The notes beneath the pieces were generated by a model that worked only from the letters and a program-made list of their open reading frames with translations, did not search any database and had not been told where the DNA came from. A stretch of DNA of 16,944 nucleotides from assembly GCA_025350985.1 (NCBI GenBank), contig JANXWU010000101.1, positions 1 to 16,944 on the forward strand. Reading direction: 5' to 3'. The position numbers and the translations under genes were made by a program. Shown here piece by piece: positions 1-7,830 of this stretch (positions are counted from its first letter, which is position 1; each line of letters opens with the position of its first letter). The stretch is from Spartobacteria bacterium. Its GTDB lineage: Bacteria; Verrucomicrobiota; Verrucomicrobiia; Chthoniobacterales; Chthoniobacteraceae.

Positions 1-114
1 GAAATGGCCGGTGATATCGGTGCCGCATCCTCATTGTTAAGTTCAGCCGCTCAATTTGGAACGGTAGGAACAATCAATAAGACCTACGGCATGCCGTCAT
101 TCAATGGCTATTAA
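1..114 (+). CDS. C-terminal end of a probable internal virion protein (gp14-like), partial
   Basis: Frame 1 is open from the window edge to a TAA at 112-114, giving 37 residues rich in Gly, Ala and Ser and ending in PSFNGY. Small residues mixed with short hydrophobic stretches are typical of C-termini of podovirus internal or DNA-ejection proteins, and the gene sits directly upstream of two further long proteins of that class. It ends 8 bases before the next ATG, whose Shine-Dalgarno (AAAGG, 114-118) overlaps this stop codon, so the genes are probably translated as one late operon. The family call comes mainly from gene order, because too little sequence is present for homology. Confidence 0.6.
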   Translation, partial: EMAGDIGAASSLLSSAAQFGTVGTINKTYGMPSFNGY

Positions 115-122
115 AGGATAAA

Positions 123-1832
123 ATGCAACAATACCAAGAACAAATTTCACCAGACGCGACACACGCCACTGCACCAGAAGAACTTCATCCATTAGCTAGT
201 GCCTTCGGTGGGGATATAGGCAAAGCTCTACAAGCTGGTGGGGACGAGATAGCTAATCGTGTACAGAGTCTCTCTTTGCACATGGCGAGGATGAATTATT
301 ATCGTAATGAAGCACAACGTGCTGACCTTTTAAATAATTATAAAACTCAATCCCAAACAAAGATTTATGGAGATCCAAGCGATCCAAATGCCACTGTGAC
401 ATCCATAGGTGGACAGGTGCTCCCCGAAGGTAGTGATTTAACATTATCTACAGGATCCGCTCCCTCTAATATAGCCCCAACCGCTGAACCTGTAGAAATA
501 CCAGCGGGGGTTTACAATAGAAAAGGATACGCTGCCGCAGGTTCTTTGCAAGACGTAGATAATTGGCACGCTCAGGTATCTGAACAGATAATGAATCAGG
601 CCAAGGGTTTAGGCATCCGTAATATCTCTAAATTAAAAAGTGAAATGGATACCGCCTGGTCATCCGAGCGTATGTCTATCGCCAAGCATGAGGCAGGAGA
701 GGTTGAGCAGGCCCAACAGAAAGCGTATTTCACAGGTATGCAACTAGACGCAGATAATGCTGTCACCAAGCAAGACCCGATTTCATTAGGACGTGTGATT
801 GACTCGATCAATAGCCAAAGCAACTCATTGAATGATTCACAGGGTAAAGCAGCGGATGATCCTATGCGAGAGCTAACCTCAAATAAATTTATAAGCCAAG
901 CACTTAATAATTCCATGACCACCAACCTCAAAGCAAGCGGTGGCAATCCCGCACAATTCCAAAGCATAATTGACAGGCTGCACGACGACGGGAAGATCAA
1001 TGATGCGGTTTATGATAATTCTCAGAATAAGCTCGATCATTATTCTAAAGTCTATCAAAGAATGTACCAGACGAATCAACAGAAATCTGTAATCTCTAAC
1101 AGGATGAATGTCTTTCAGTCTTTAGGGAATGGCAAGTTATCCGAGAATACTTCTCCTTCTGTCATAGCTGATATTGCGGCGAGCGATCCACAGCTAGGGA
1201 ACGCCGTAAATACGGTTATTTCCGCACAGGGGAATTATAAACTAGAAAGAAATGATAAGCAGGATATTGAGTTCCAGAAAAACGTTACGGATATGCTTAA
1301 TTCATCCTCACAAGATCAGTTAAGTAATTACCTTCTTAAAACCCTGTCATCTAAAAATGCCAATAGCCAAGAGCATTTAAATATCATGGTCAATGCTTTA
1401 ATGAAGCACGCAAAGACGCTCCCGATGTTAGATGGCGAGCCTAATTCACCCATCCCTCAGAATCTATCTTCAACAACTTATAACGCTCTAAATGATTGGG
1501 CCGACAAGGCAGGTCTGAGCCCCAAAGACAAGACTAAGATGGTTGCAAGCTATCTTGATGGTATGTCTAAGAGCATTGTACCTAGACAAAATTATGAAGC
1601 GGCTATCAAAGGCCATTTAAATTCGGTATTCCCTCAATCGTCCGTAATGGAAAACCCACCGAATGAGGTTGTGGACGATAAAGAAATAAAGACGGCGTAT
1701 CCTCAATTCAATAAGGATATAAAAGTCCATGCCATGATCCGTTGGGAAGAACCAGAAGCAAAAGATAACACCCTACCACTAGAAAAGGCTGCACAGCAAG
1801 CAAATAAATCAAAAGAAGGGAATATAGCGTAA
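123..1832 (+). CDS. Internal virion / DNA-ejection-type protein (T7 gp15-like position)
   Basis: This is a 569-aa soluble, mostly helical protein rich in Gln, Asn, Ser and Lys. It has no signal peptide, transmembrane segment or catalytic motif that I can recognise. Residues 22-55 form a short Gly/Ala segment leading into an amphipathic helix, as seen near the N-termini of phage internal proteins. Residues 150-330 look like long helices, possibly coiled coil. The start at 123 is preceded by AAAGG with suitable spacing. The stop overlaps the next start as TAATG, indicating coupling. Placement between a gp14-like end and a giant virion protein matches the 14-15-16 order of T7-like phages, whose products leave the capsid and form the DNA-ejection channel in the periplasm. 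The specific gp15 assignment is inference from context. Confidence 0.65.
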   Translation: MQQYQEQISPDATHATAPEELHPLASAFGGDIGKALQAGGDEIANRVQSLSLHMARMNYYRNEAQRADLLNNYKTQSQTKIYGDPSDPNATVTSIGGQVLPEGSDLTLSTGSAPSNIAPTAEPVEIPAGVYNRKGYAAAGSLQDVDNWHAQVSEQIMNQAKGLGIRNISKLKSEMDTAWSSERMSIAKHEAGEVEQAQQKAYFTGMQLDADNAVTKQDPISLGRVIDSINSQSNSLNDSQGKAADDPMRELTSNKFISQALNNSMTTNLKASGGNPAQFQSIIDRLHDDGKINDAVYDNSQNKLDHYSKVYQRMYQTNQQKSVISNRMNVFQSLGNGKLSENTSPSVIADIAASDPQLGNAVNTVISAQGNYKLERNDKQDIEFQKNVTDMLNSSSQDQLSNYLLKTLSSKNANSQEHLNIMVNALMKHAKTLPMLDGEPNSPIPQNLSSTTYNALNDWADKAGLSPKDKTKMVASYLDGMSKSIVPRQNYEAAIKGHLNSVFPQSSVMENPPNEVVDDKEIKTAYPQFNKDIKVHAMIRWEEPEAKDNTLPLEKAAQQANKSKEGNIA

Positions 1833-4800
1833 TGCCTTTTGCAATGACACAAAAAGAGGATTATGCAGGGCCAGATGATAAGGTGGTCTTAGATCCTAAG
1901 ACAAACACTACCGTGGCCTTCCCTTCTTCCATGTCTGACGATGAAATAAACCATCATATGCAGAACGATTTTAGACAATCTCCTGTAAACCCTGAGAATG
2001 TACAGAAATGGAACCCTGACTTCTATACTAGAGAATACAGGCCAGCCTTAGAAGGTAAGAATTTGTACGATCCTAGCTTTATTAGTGCTGCTTTCCTCAA
2101 AAATGCGGCTTCGATGGCTTCTTTTGGTGCGTATAAGCCAGACGCAGAGACACAAGCCATGTTTAAGCAATTTGCTCCTACAGCTACGATGGCGGGACAA
2201 ATGGCTGGTTTTGCCGTTCCCTCTGTGGTTCTTGGAGGGGTAAACAGGGTTATCGGTGGACTATTGACCAAGATTCCAGCTGTTGGAGGACTTTTAGGGT
2301 CAGTTAGTCCTAAAATAGCTCAGTCTGCTGCTGCAAGCGCTAACGCTGGCGCGACAATGGGGGAGTACACAGGAATTTCAGAAGGCATTGACCAGTCAAA
2401 AGAAGGAAACATAGACTTTGGTAAGATAGGACAAGATGTATTAAAGCAAACGGCTATGTGGGGTGCAGGTGGCGCCATAACAGGATATTTAGCCAAACCT
2501 TTACAGGCTTTGCACGGCGCAGAGAAATGGGGCGAATATTCAAAGCAGGTAGCTACATCATCGGGGGTTATGGCCGCTATAACTAAAGCCAACGGGGGAG
2601 ATGATAAGGACTCTATCCTAGCTAGTGGGTTAGCTGGCGTTTTTCACATGGTTAGCGCCTTCCCAGAGGTGGCTCACAACAAAGAAGCCTTGCAAGACGT
2701 TCAGAAACTAATGACAAGCTATGTCTCTGCTAAGAATGGGATTATGAACAAAGCAGACGCCTATGCCGTGGCCCAAGCTCATATTCTAAATGAAGCCGAA
2801 CAGGTTGTGGAAGCCTATAAAGAACCGTCCTCTGGGGCAACCCCTAGCGGACGAGTTTCGCAACCAGACTTAAAAGGAGACACTCTCAATGGCCTTCCTA
2901 TAACTGGCATAGAGACTCCGCAAGCTAAAGCTATTGAAGAATCTGCACTAGAAAAAATTGCCCAAGACCCCCACATGACCCAACAGGTAATAGGGGCCAT
3001 GGCTCAAAGAGTAGCCCGTGGGAATGATGAATCTTTCACTTTGGGAGGGTTTTTCCCTGGTGGAGAGCTATTTAAAGCGGTATATGATAAGTTTTTTCCT
3101 AAGAACGATCTGGAAGGGAAGGAAGATCAAAAGGAAAGTGAACCCCAAAGAATAGAAGAACAGGGGAAATCAAATAAAGAGCCGTTATTGACCCAACAAG
3201 AGCCACAAAAGCTCCCAGAACAATCTTCTGGTGACGTTTTAGAGGAGACTCCTTCCCAGCAATGGACATCCCCCAAATCAGGAAACAAGCAAGAAGAAGA
3301 CCAAACAGGATTCTCATTAAATGAGAATATAGCACAAGACCAGCCAAAAGGCAAATTATATGAGCAAGGCAATAAATATGTCTTAAATGAGCCTTTGGAT
3401 ATAAAGGACTCTGGCAATGATAAATTGACCGCCAAAGATACTAGAGAAAAATACACAGGGAATAAACACGCTCAAATTGTTAGGGGCACACACTTATCAG
3501 AAGAGATCAAGAGACTTGTTCCAAGCAAGAAAGAGCGCCAGGGAATGTTCTGGTATGCTGCTGCAAAAGGTGATGTAGAGTTATTAAAAAGCTATGCTGA
3601 TGATCCTAAATTCGAGGAATATAAAGATCAGATTTTAGCAGGGACAGAATTGTCAGACAATGCTAAAAAAGCTGTTGATATGGGAAGCAAGTATTATCAA
3701 GAGGCTGGACAGGTAGCGCAAGAGCTAGGAACCATTAGAGGAGTTAGAGATAACTATCAAGATCGTATTTATGAACCAGAGAAAGAGGATCAGAAAGTTT
3801 CTAATGAAACAAAGTCTGGGATTCAACAGACAACAAAACACGCCAAGAGCCGTGTTTATGATACTGAATTCGACGCTGTAGAGGGCGGAAAGAAGTTTGC
3901 GCTTACTGATTACGCAGATTCACTATCTATACATAACGAAGAAATGGCACGAGTAAATACGGCACGAAAATTAGCCGACACCATGTCAGATAAGAACACT
4001 GGACTAGGTAAATGGGTGCGTCCTGACAATATCCCCGAGGGATGGCAACAAGTAGGAAGGTTGCAGAAATCTGTCCCTATTAGAGACAAGAATGGGGAAG
4101 CGCTTATAGGAGAAGATGGGAATCAAGTCTACTCCCACTCTGTATTTGTTGCGCCTAAAGTAATTTCAGAAGGATTGCGAGCTATTGTTGATCCCGACCA
4201 TATAAAGAAAGTAGACTTCCTTAGAGATTTACAGAAATACCAAGGACTTGTAAAGAGTATTGATTTATCATTTTCACTTTTCCACCACCTGACTTTCGTT
4301 ACCCAGACACTGGCTTCTGCTGAGGGATGGAAAACAATGGCAGATGCGCCAAAGATGTTTAAGACTCTTGATTCTCCAGAGTTCAGAGATATGGAGAAAG
4401 ATTTTGTAGAGCATACTGGTATGACCTCAGCGATAGAGGCTAATCAAGATATTTTTAAAGAACTCAATAAAGGCAATGATTTTATCGCTAAACTAGGGAA
4501 AATGCCGGTCGCGAAACAAATATTCAAAACTATAGAAGCAAATAACAACTTTCTTTTTGGCAAGATGCAAAGATACATGAAGGTAATGACTTACCAGAGG
4601 AATGTAGCCGATTGGGTAAATAAGAATCTCAACGCAGAGAATGAGGCGGTTTATAAGGCAAAGCAAGGTTTTGCAAAAGCAGTAAATGCAGAATTTGGTG
4701 GTTTAAATTGGGAAGCAATGGGCGTCGGTAAATCTGCACAATCAGCGTTAAGATTAGCGTTACTTGCCCCTGACTGGTTTGTTTCCGCTTTATCACAGAC

Positions 4801-5659
4801 AAAATATGTTTTTGAGAAAGGCACTGCTGGTCAATTAGCAAGGGGTACTTTGTTAAAAGCTACCATTGGCGGAATAGTCTCAACAGAGGTGCTTAATAAG
4901 ATTATCACAGGCCACTTTACTGACAAGAATAAGAAGGGACATTTATTTGAACTCCAAGCCGCTCCCAATATGTACGTGTCTCTAATAAGAGGGGCGCCAG
5001 GAGAATTGGTTAAGTTTGTCTCTAATGTATGGGAATCTGGTGGGCAGGGAGTCACAAGATATTTACAAGGCAAGTTTGGGCCAGCTTTACGTACATTGCT
5101 AACATCATTGCCAGGTGGGACAAATTATCAAGGAAGACCCACATGGGAAGGAAAGAGCGCAGGAGAGAAAACCATTAATGGTTTAATAAACATTATCGCA
5201 AGTGCCGCACCTGTTCCTTTTGGAATCTCATCGATAACACAATATGAGAAGAGTGGCGAGACCACACCAGCAGGAACAGTTCTAGCGTCAACAGGACTTG
5301 GCAGATATTCTACAACATCCGAAGATCAACTAGAAAAAGAAAGCGCTCAAGAACTCCAGGTTGCCTCCGACAAAGGCGATCAAGGGAAGATTGACCAGTT
5401 AGTGGCTGACGGTAAAGTTTCAGATGACCAGGTTGAGAAGGCTCAAAAACTCTCCGAAATGTCCCCAGCGGAGCGGGCAACGCACAGTATGAGGGTTGAT
5501 AAGCTCATTGATTATATGTTAGATCATCCTAACAGCAGAGAAGAATTAAATGGTATCATGGAAGATAAATTTAGCAGGGCAATTGACAGGGCAAGTGAGA
5601 AAAGGAAAGAGTATCTGAATAAGAAATATAACGCTTATCAACGGAAGGTTAGCAAATGA
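1832..5659 (+). CDS. Giant internal virion protein (T7 gp16-like position), 1275 aa
   Basis: The 1275-aa length is close to T7 gp16 (1318 aa), and the gene occupies the same slot before the tail fibre. Residues 16-47 contain a DxKTxTxxxFPSSMSxxEI-type segment, a pattern common at the N-termini of large phage virion proteins. Residues about 115-175 and 205-222 are hydrophobic Gly/Ala-rich and could insert into a membrane. Residues about 420-520 are a charged, Gln/Glu-rich linker. The C-terminal 110 residues are highly charged helix. I see no lytic-transglycosylase signature (E-S-x(n)-G-x-x-Q type), so the peptidoglycan-cutting domain of T7 gp16 appears absent or unrecognisable. The start overlaps the upstream stop (TAATG), with AGAAGGG about 11 bases upstream; Met5 is a less likely alternative start. 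The role as a DNA-ejection protein is inferred. Confidence 0.65.
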   Translation: MPFAMTQKEDYAGPDDKVVLDPKTNTTVAFPSSMSDDEINHHMQNDFRQSPVNPENVQKWNPDFYTREYRPALEGKNLYDPSFISAAFLKNAASMASFGAYKPDAETQAMFKQFAPTATMAGQMAGFAVPSVVLGGVNRVIGGLLTKIPAVGGLLGSVSPKIAQSAAASANAGATMGEYTGISEGIDQSKEGNIDFGKIGQDVLKQTAMWGAGGAITGYLAKPLQALHGAEKWGEYSKQVATSSGVMAAITKANGGDDKDSILASGLAGVFHMVSAFPEVAHNKEALQDVQKLMTSYVSAKNGIMNKADAYAVAQAHILNEAEQVVEAYKEPSSGATPSGRVSQPDLKGDTLNGLPITGIETPQAKAIEESALEKIAQDPHMTQQVIGAMAQRVARGNDESFTLGGFFPGGELFKAVYDKFFPKNDLEGKEDQKESEPQRIEEQGKSNKEPLLTQQEPQKLPEQSSGDVLEETPSQQWTSPKSGNKQEEDQTGFSLNENIAQDQPKGKLYEQGNKYVLNEPLDIKDSGNDKLTAKDTREKYTGNKHAQIVRGTHLSEEIKRLVPSKKERQGMFWYAAAKGDVELLKSYADDPKFEEYKDQILAGTELSDNAKKAVDMGSKYYQEAGQVAQELGTIRGVRDNYQDRIYEPEKEDQKVSNETKSGIQQTTKHAKSRVYDTEFDAVEGGKKFALTDYADSLSIHNEEMARVNTARKLADTMSDKNTGLGKWVRPDNIPEGWQQVGRLQKSVPIRDKNGEALIGEDGNQVYSHSVFVAPKVISEGLRAIVDPDHIKKVDFLRDLQKYQGLVKSIDLSFSLFHHLTFVTQTLASAEGWKTMADAPKMFKTLDSPEFRDMEKDFVEHTGMTSAIEANQDIFKELNKGNDFIAKLGKMPVAKQIFKTIEANNNFLFGKMQRYMKVMTYQRNVADWVNKNLNAENEAVYKAKQGFAKAVNAEFGGLNWEAMGVGKSAQSALRLALLAPDWFVSALSQTKYVFEKGTAGQLARGTLLKATIGGIVSTEVLNKIITGHFTDKNKKGHLFELQAAPNMYVSLIRGAPGELVKFVSNVWESGGQGVTRYLQGKFGPALRTLLTSLPGGTNYQGRPTWEGKSAGEKTINGLINIIASAAPVPFGISSITQYEKSGETTPAGTVLASTGLGRYSTTSEDQLEKESAQELQVASDKGDQGKIDQLVADGKVSDDQVEKAQKLSEMSPAERATHSMRVDKLIDYMLDHPNSREELNGIMEDKFSRAIDRASEKRKEYLNKKYNAYQRKVSK

Positions 5660-5958
5660 TTGTCTTAGCGGTAGGAAAAAACATCTGCACAGCTTACGAC
5701 AACTTCATGAAGGCATTACGACCAGGCCATCATAAGTCAATTGATAAGGCTTATTCTTCGCTGATTTCAGCTTTGAGGGATCAATCGGTATGTAAGTATC
5801 GGGGAAAGGCTTTAAAGGCAGCGATTCGGCAGTCCATATTAGTAAGAGATGCGGAACATCTTTTTTATACACTAAAGGAGCAATGCAAACGCAATCAACG
5901 TGGCCTGGAAAATAAAAGTGAAAATGGACGAGCGATTCGTTCATGGCACAATGAATAA
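5656..5958 (+). CDS. Hypothetical 100-aa basic protein, late operon
   Basis: The start overlaps the stop of the giant virion protein as ATGA, so it is probably translated by re-initiation. The protein is basic and helical, with Lys/Arg throughout and no transmembrane segment. Two cysteines (about residues 11 and 46) and another near residue 77 do not form a recognisable metal site. I do not recognise the family. Position between the internal virion genes and the tail fibre suggests a virion-assembly or structural accessory role, but nothing in the sequence proves it. The last 60 bases are AT-rich and merge into a gene-poor stretch. Confidence 0.6.
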   Translation: MIVLAVGKNICTAYDNFMKALRPGHHKSIDKAYSSLISALRDQSVCKYRGKALKAAIRQSILVRDAEHLFYTLKEQCKRNQRGLENKSENGRAIRSWHNE

Positions 5959-5986
5959 ATTAAAGATGTTAAATAAGAAATGAAAA

Positions 5987-6310
5987 CTAGGAAGGATCAA
6001 AATATATGTCCGTTATCTTAAATTTCTTAAAGAATTTTAAAGTTTCTTCATCAAGATACTTTTTTAATAAAGAGAAAGAATCGAACATTAATTCCAAGTC
6101 TTCTTTGGATCTTCCTTCTAAGAATCTTGATGTTATTTCATGCCCACAACCTGGACATTTGACAGTCATTAATGGGGTAACATTCATATCAATTCGTGAA
6201 TTGATACGAGAAACTTTAGAAGCTTGGGATAAAGATAATATGAAATCGGACTCAATGACATGGGAACAATTAGAGCAAGGGATGCAGGACATTATTCGCA
6301 ATTTTAACAT
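5987..6310 (-). CDS. Small zinc-ribbon protein, inserted antisense in the late operon
   Basis: This 107-aa protein has Cys9, Cys12, Cys15 near the N-terminus and Cys52-x2-Cys55 followed by His57. The KCPGCGHEI segment is a classic zinc-ribbon knuckle, so one Zn ion is likely bound by paired CxxC motifs. The C-terminal 45 residues form a charged amphipathic helix. The start at 6310 is chosen because GTAGGGG (6326-6320 on the minus strand) lies nine bases upstream; the internal Met7 has no ribosome site. The gene reads against every neighbour in this half of the window and has its own promoter (6403-6430), which fits a moron: a small independently expressed gene inserted among late genes. It ends in TAG. 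Function is unknown; nucleic-acid binding or a regulator is plausible. A + strand ORF overlapping it is judged a shadow. Confidence 0.7.
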   Translation of the reverse strand: MLKLRIMSCIPCSNCSHVIESDFILSLSQASKVSRINSRIDMNVTPLMTVKCPGCGHEITSRFLEGRSKEDLELMFDSFSLLKKYLDEETLKFFKKFKITDIYFDPS

Positions 6311-6319
6311 AAAAAATAA

Positions 6320-6393
6320 CCCCTACCAAAACCGCCAAGTTAAGAGTAGGGGCAAGGGATTAACCCTTAAAAATTTATATGTTCTTGGCGGTT
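6320..6393 (-). promoter_or_regulatory. Candidate pseudoknot leader controlling the zinc-ribbon gene
   Basis: Read on the minus strand, AACCGCCAAG (6393-6384) pairs perfectly over 10 bp with CTTGGCGGTT (6339-6330). CCCCTAC (6352-6346) pairs over 7 bp with GTAGGGG (6326-6320). The order of these four strands makes an H-type pseudoknot. A third hairpin, AAGGG-TTAAT-CCCTT (6368-6354), sits in the connecting segment. The last strand contains the AGGGG ribosome-binding site of the gene starting at 6310, and is followed by TTATTTTTT, which could also make the 7-bp stem act as an intrinsic terminator. Translational or transcriptional control is therefore possible. I do not match it to a known riboswitch or ribozyme class. 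Confidence 0.55.
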
Positions 6394-6402
6394 CTTAAGT
6401 AG

Positions 6403-6430
6403 ATTGTAGCAAACTTAGATAAAAACGCAA
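6403..6430 (-). promoter_or_regulatory. Extended -10 sigma70-type promoter for the zinc-ribbon gene
   Basis: The minus strand reads TTGCGT (6430-6425), a 16-base spacer, then TACAAT (6408-6403). TACAAT matches the -10 consensus at five of six bases and is preceded by TGC, the extended -10 element, which compensates for a poor -35 (three of six). Transcription would start near 6396, only a few bases before the first strand of the pseudoknot leader, giving an 80-90 base 5' leader. The fit between promoter, leader and gene start supports all three calls. Confidence 0.55.
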
Positions 6431-6480
6431 TAAGAGATTATCCTGAAATACGGAATGCTCGCAGATAAAGGGGTATTCCA

Positions 6481-7485
6481 ATGAAAAAGATAATCTTAGC
6501 ACTCGCCGCACTACTTATAAGCACATCAGCCTGGGCCTTAGTCCCAAACGCAACGCCCCTTTACAATCAATATAACTGCAATTCATCGACGACGCAATTC
6601 CCGTATTCTTTTCAGATTGCAGCTACAAGTGATATGCTAGTCTACGTCACGGACAGCAGTGGGACTATCACAACAGCGTCACCTTCAACCTATTCAGTCA
6701 ATACGACAAATGTTTGGGTTAATTACCCTCTTATAGGTTCGCCTTGCTCTACAGGATCAACTATCACACTACGTTCTTTAACTCCCCAAACTCAGACTCT
6801 AGTCTTAACCGCACGCAGTCCTTTTACAGCGACAGCCATCGGTGCCGCTCTTGATAAGCTAACGATTATTGCCCAACAGCTTCAAGCACAAATTAACCTT
6901 TCATTCCAACAACCGCCAAACACTACAACCACCGCTGCTTTCCCAGGATCAAGCCCGGGCTATTTTATCGGATGGAATAACTCTGGGGTTCTATCTAACA
7001 TAAGCAACCCAAGTTTAGTAGCGCAGTGGACTCCAAGCGGAGCTAATATTTCCTATAACACTGGTAATGTTTCTACAACCAACACTTTTACCGCAGGAAG
7101 CGTCATTAGCACAGGCAATGTCGGTGTGGGATCTGCAACACCAGGCCAAGCCCTTGATGTAAACGGTACTGTACGGGCAAGCACCTTTAGCGCCAACAAT
7201 GGATTTGCAGGCACTCCAATAACAAGCGGCACGGCGGGAACATCTATTTTAGCAGCTACGGATGGATTTGTAATAGCTAAGTGTTCTTTTGCTACAGGGG
7301 CGACGGCATTATCACTCTTAACAGATAGCGGTAATCCTCCTGTAACTACGATTAATGTTGTTCAGACGACCGATGTCTCAGGATTAGTCAGTGTATCTGG
7401 ATTCATCAAAAAAGGTAATTACTACAAAGTGACGCAATTAAATGGGACATTATTCTCAATGAATTTTACACCACTAGGTTCGTAA
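6481..7485 (+). CDS. T7-type tail fibre N-terminal domain protein with Sec signal peptide
   Basis: This 334-aa protein starts with a textbook signal peptide: MKK, a hydrophobic core, then SAWA with probable cleavage after Ala19. Residues about 25-140 resemble the T7 gp17 N-terminal virion-anchoring domain: a beta-strand pattern with FPYSFQ, VYVTD, YSVN, ITLRSLTPQTQ and then the helix ALDKLTIIAQQLQAQI. Residues 212-236 carry one NVGVGS...ALDVNGTVRASTF repeat shared with the large fibre two genes downstream. The C-terminal 70 residues are a beta-rich tip. Cys33 and Cys89 could form a disulfide if the protein is exported. AAAGGGG (6467-6473) lies seven bases before the start, in the loop of a weak GGAAT/ATTCC hairpin. 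It likely anchors the fibre to the tail; the signal peptide on such a protein is odd. Confidence 0.75.
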   Translation: MKKIILALAALLISTSAWALVPNATPLYNQYNCNSSTTQFPYSFQIAATSDMLVYVTDSSGTITTASPSTYSVNTTNVWVNYPLIGSPCSTGSTITLRSLTPQTQTLVLTARSPFTATAIGAALDKLTIIAQQLQAQINLSFQQPPNTTTTAAFPGSSPGYFIGWNNSGVLSNISNPSLVAQWTPSGANISYNTGNVSTTNTFTAGSVISTGNVGVGSATPGQALDVNGTVRASTFSANNGFAGTPITSGTAGTSILAATDGFVIAKCSFATGATALSLLTDSGNPPVTTINVVQTTDVSGLVSVSGFIKKGNYYKVTQLNGTLFSMNFTPLGS

Positions 7486-7506
7486 ACAGACTAAGAACGA
7501 GGGTAT

Positions 7507-7830
7507 ATGATAAACCCAATATTAGCACTAGATCGAGACAATGGTAACGAACGAGCAAAGCTCCCCGTAATTGGGTCTAGTTTTACCGGCCCTCAGAGTG
7601 GAAACTACACCATCACATTAGGGACAGATTTTAAGGGGGCTGGTAGAGAATTATTCATTCAAAATGACGACAGCAACAACATAACTTTTACTATAGTTTG
7701 TGATGGTGGCACACTAGGATTTCAGATTCAACCTGGCGAACAATTTGACGAACGACTCCCATTATTCTCAAGCGTGATTGTAGTCTCTCTTGGAAATTGG
7801 CGGTGGAGGGTACGTGGAAATGCTTCTTAA
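7507..7830 (+). CDS. Small beta-rich hypothetical protein in the fibre operon
   Basis: This is a 107-aa protein of alternating short strands with Gly/Asn turns (for example YTITLGTDFKGAGRELFIQN), without signal peptide or membrane segment. The pattern resembles the beta-rich C-terminal parts of phage fibres, and the gene lies between two fibre genes, so a fibre tip, collar or chaperone role is possible. It has GAGGG just upstream of the ATG. Its 3' end overlaps the 5' end of the large fibre gene by 11 bases, supporting co-translation. I do not recognise the family. Confidence 0.6.
   Translation: MINPILALDRDNGNERAKLPVIGSSFTGPQSGNYTITLGTDFKGAGRELFIQNDDSNNITFTIVCDGGTLGFQIQPGEQFDERLPLFSSVIVVSLGNWRWRVRGNAS

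Noticed and set aside
5883..5983. Tiny ORFs after AAAGGAG at 5874-5880 (10 aa from ATG 5883; about 27 aa from GTG 5900)
   Set aside because: Spacing to ATG 5883 is only two bases and its product is 10 aa. GTG 5900 is about 19 bases from the ribosome site. Both overlap the 100-aa gene.
6354..6375. Rho-independent terminator on the + strand (AAGGG/CCCTT hairpin)
   Set aside because: The stem is only 5 bp and is followed by A5 rather than a T-run, so it is not a terminator for the + strand.
6320..6393. Known small ribozyme (HDV-like, twister or pistol) in the pseudoknot region
   Set aside because: Strand order and conserved nucleotides of these classes do not match on either strand. The overlap with a ribosome site fits a regulatory leader better.
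6006..6398. 130-aa + strand ORF with a GGAAGGA upstream
   Set aside because: It overlaps the minus-strand zinc-ribbon gene. The minus product has paired CxxC motifs, a sensible amphipathic tail and its own promoter, while this one is low-complexity and covers the structured leader.
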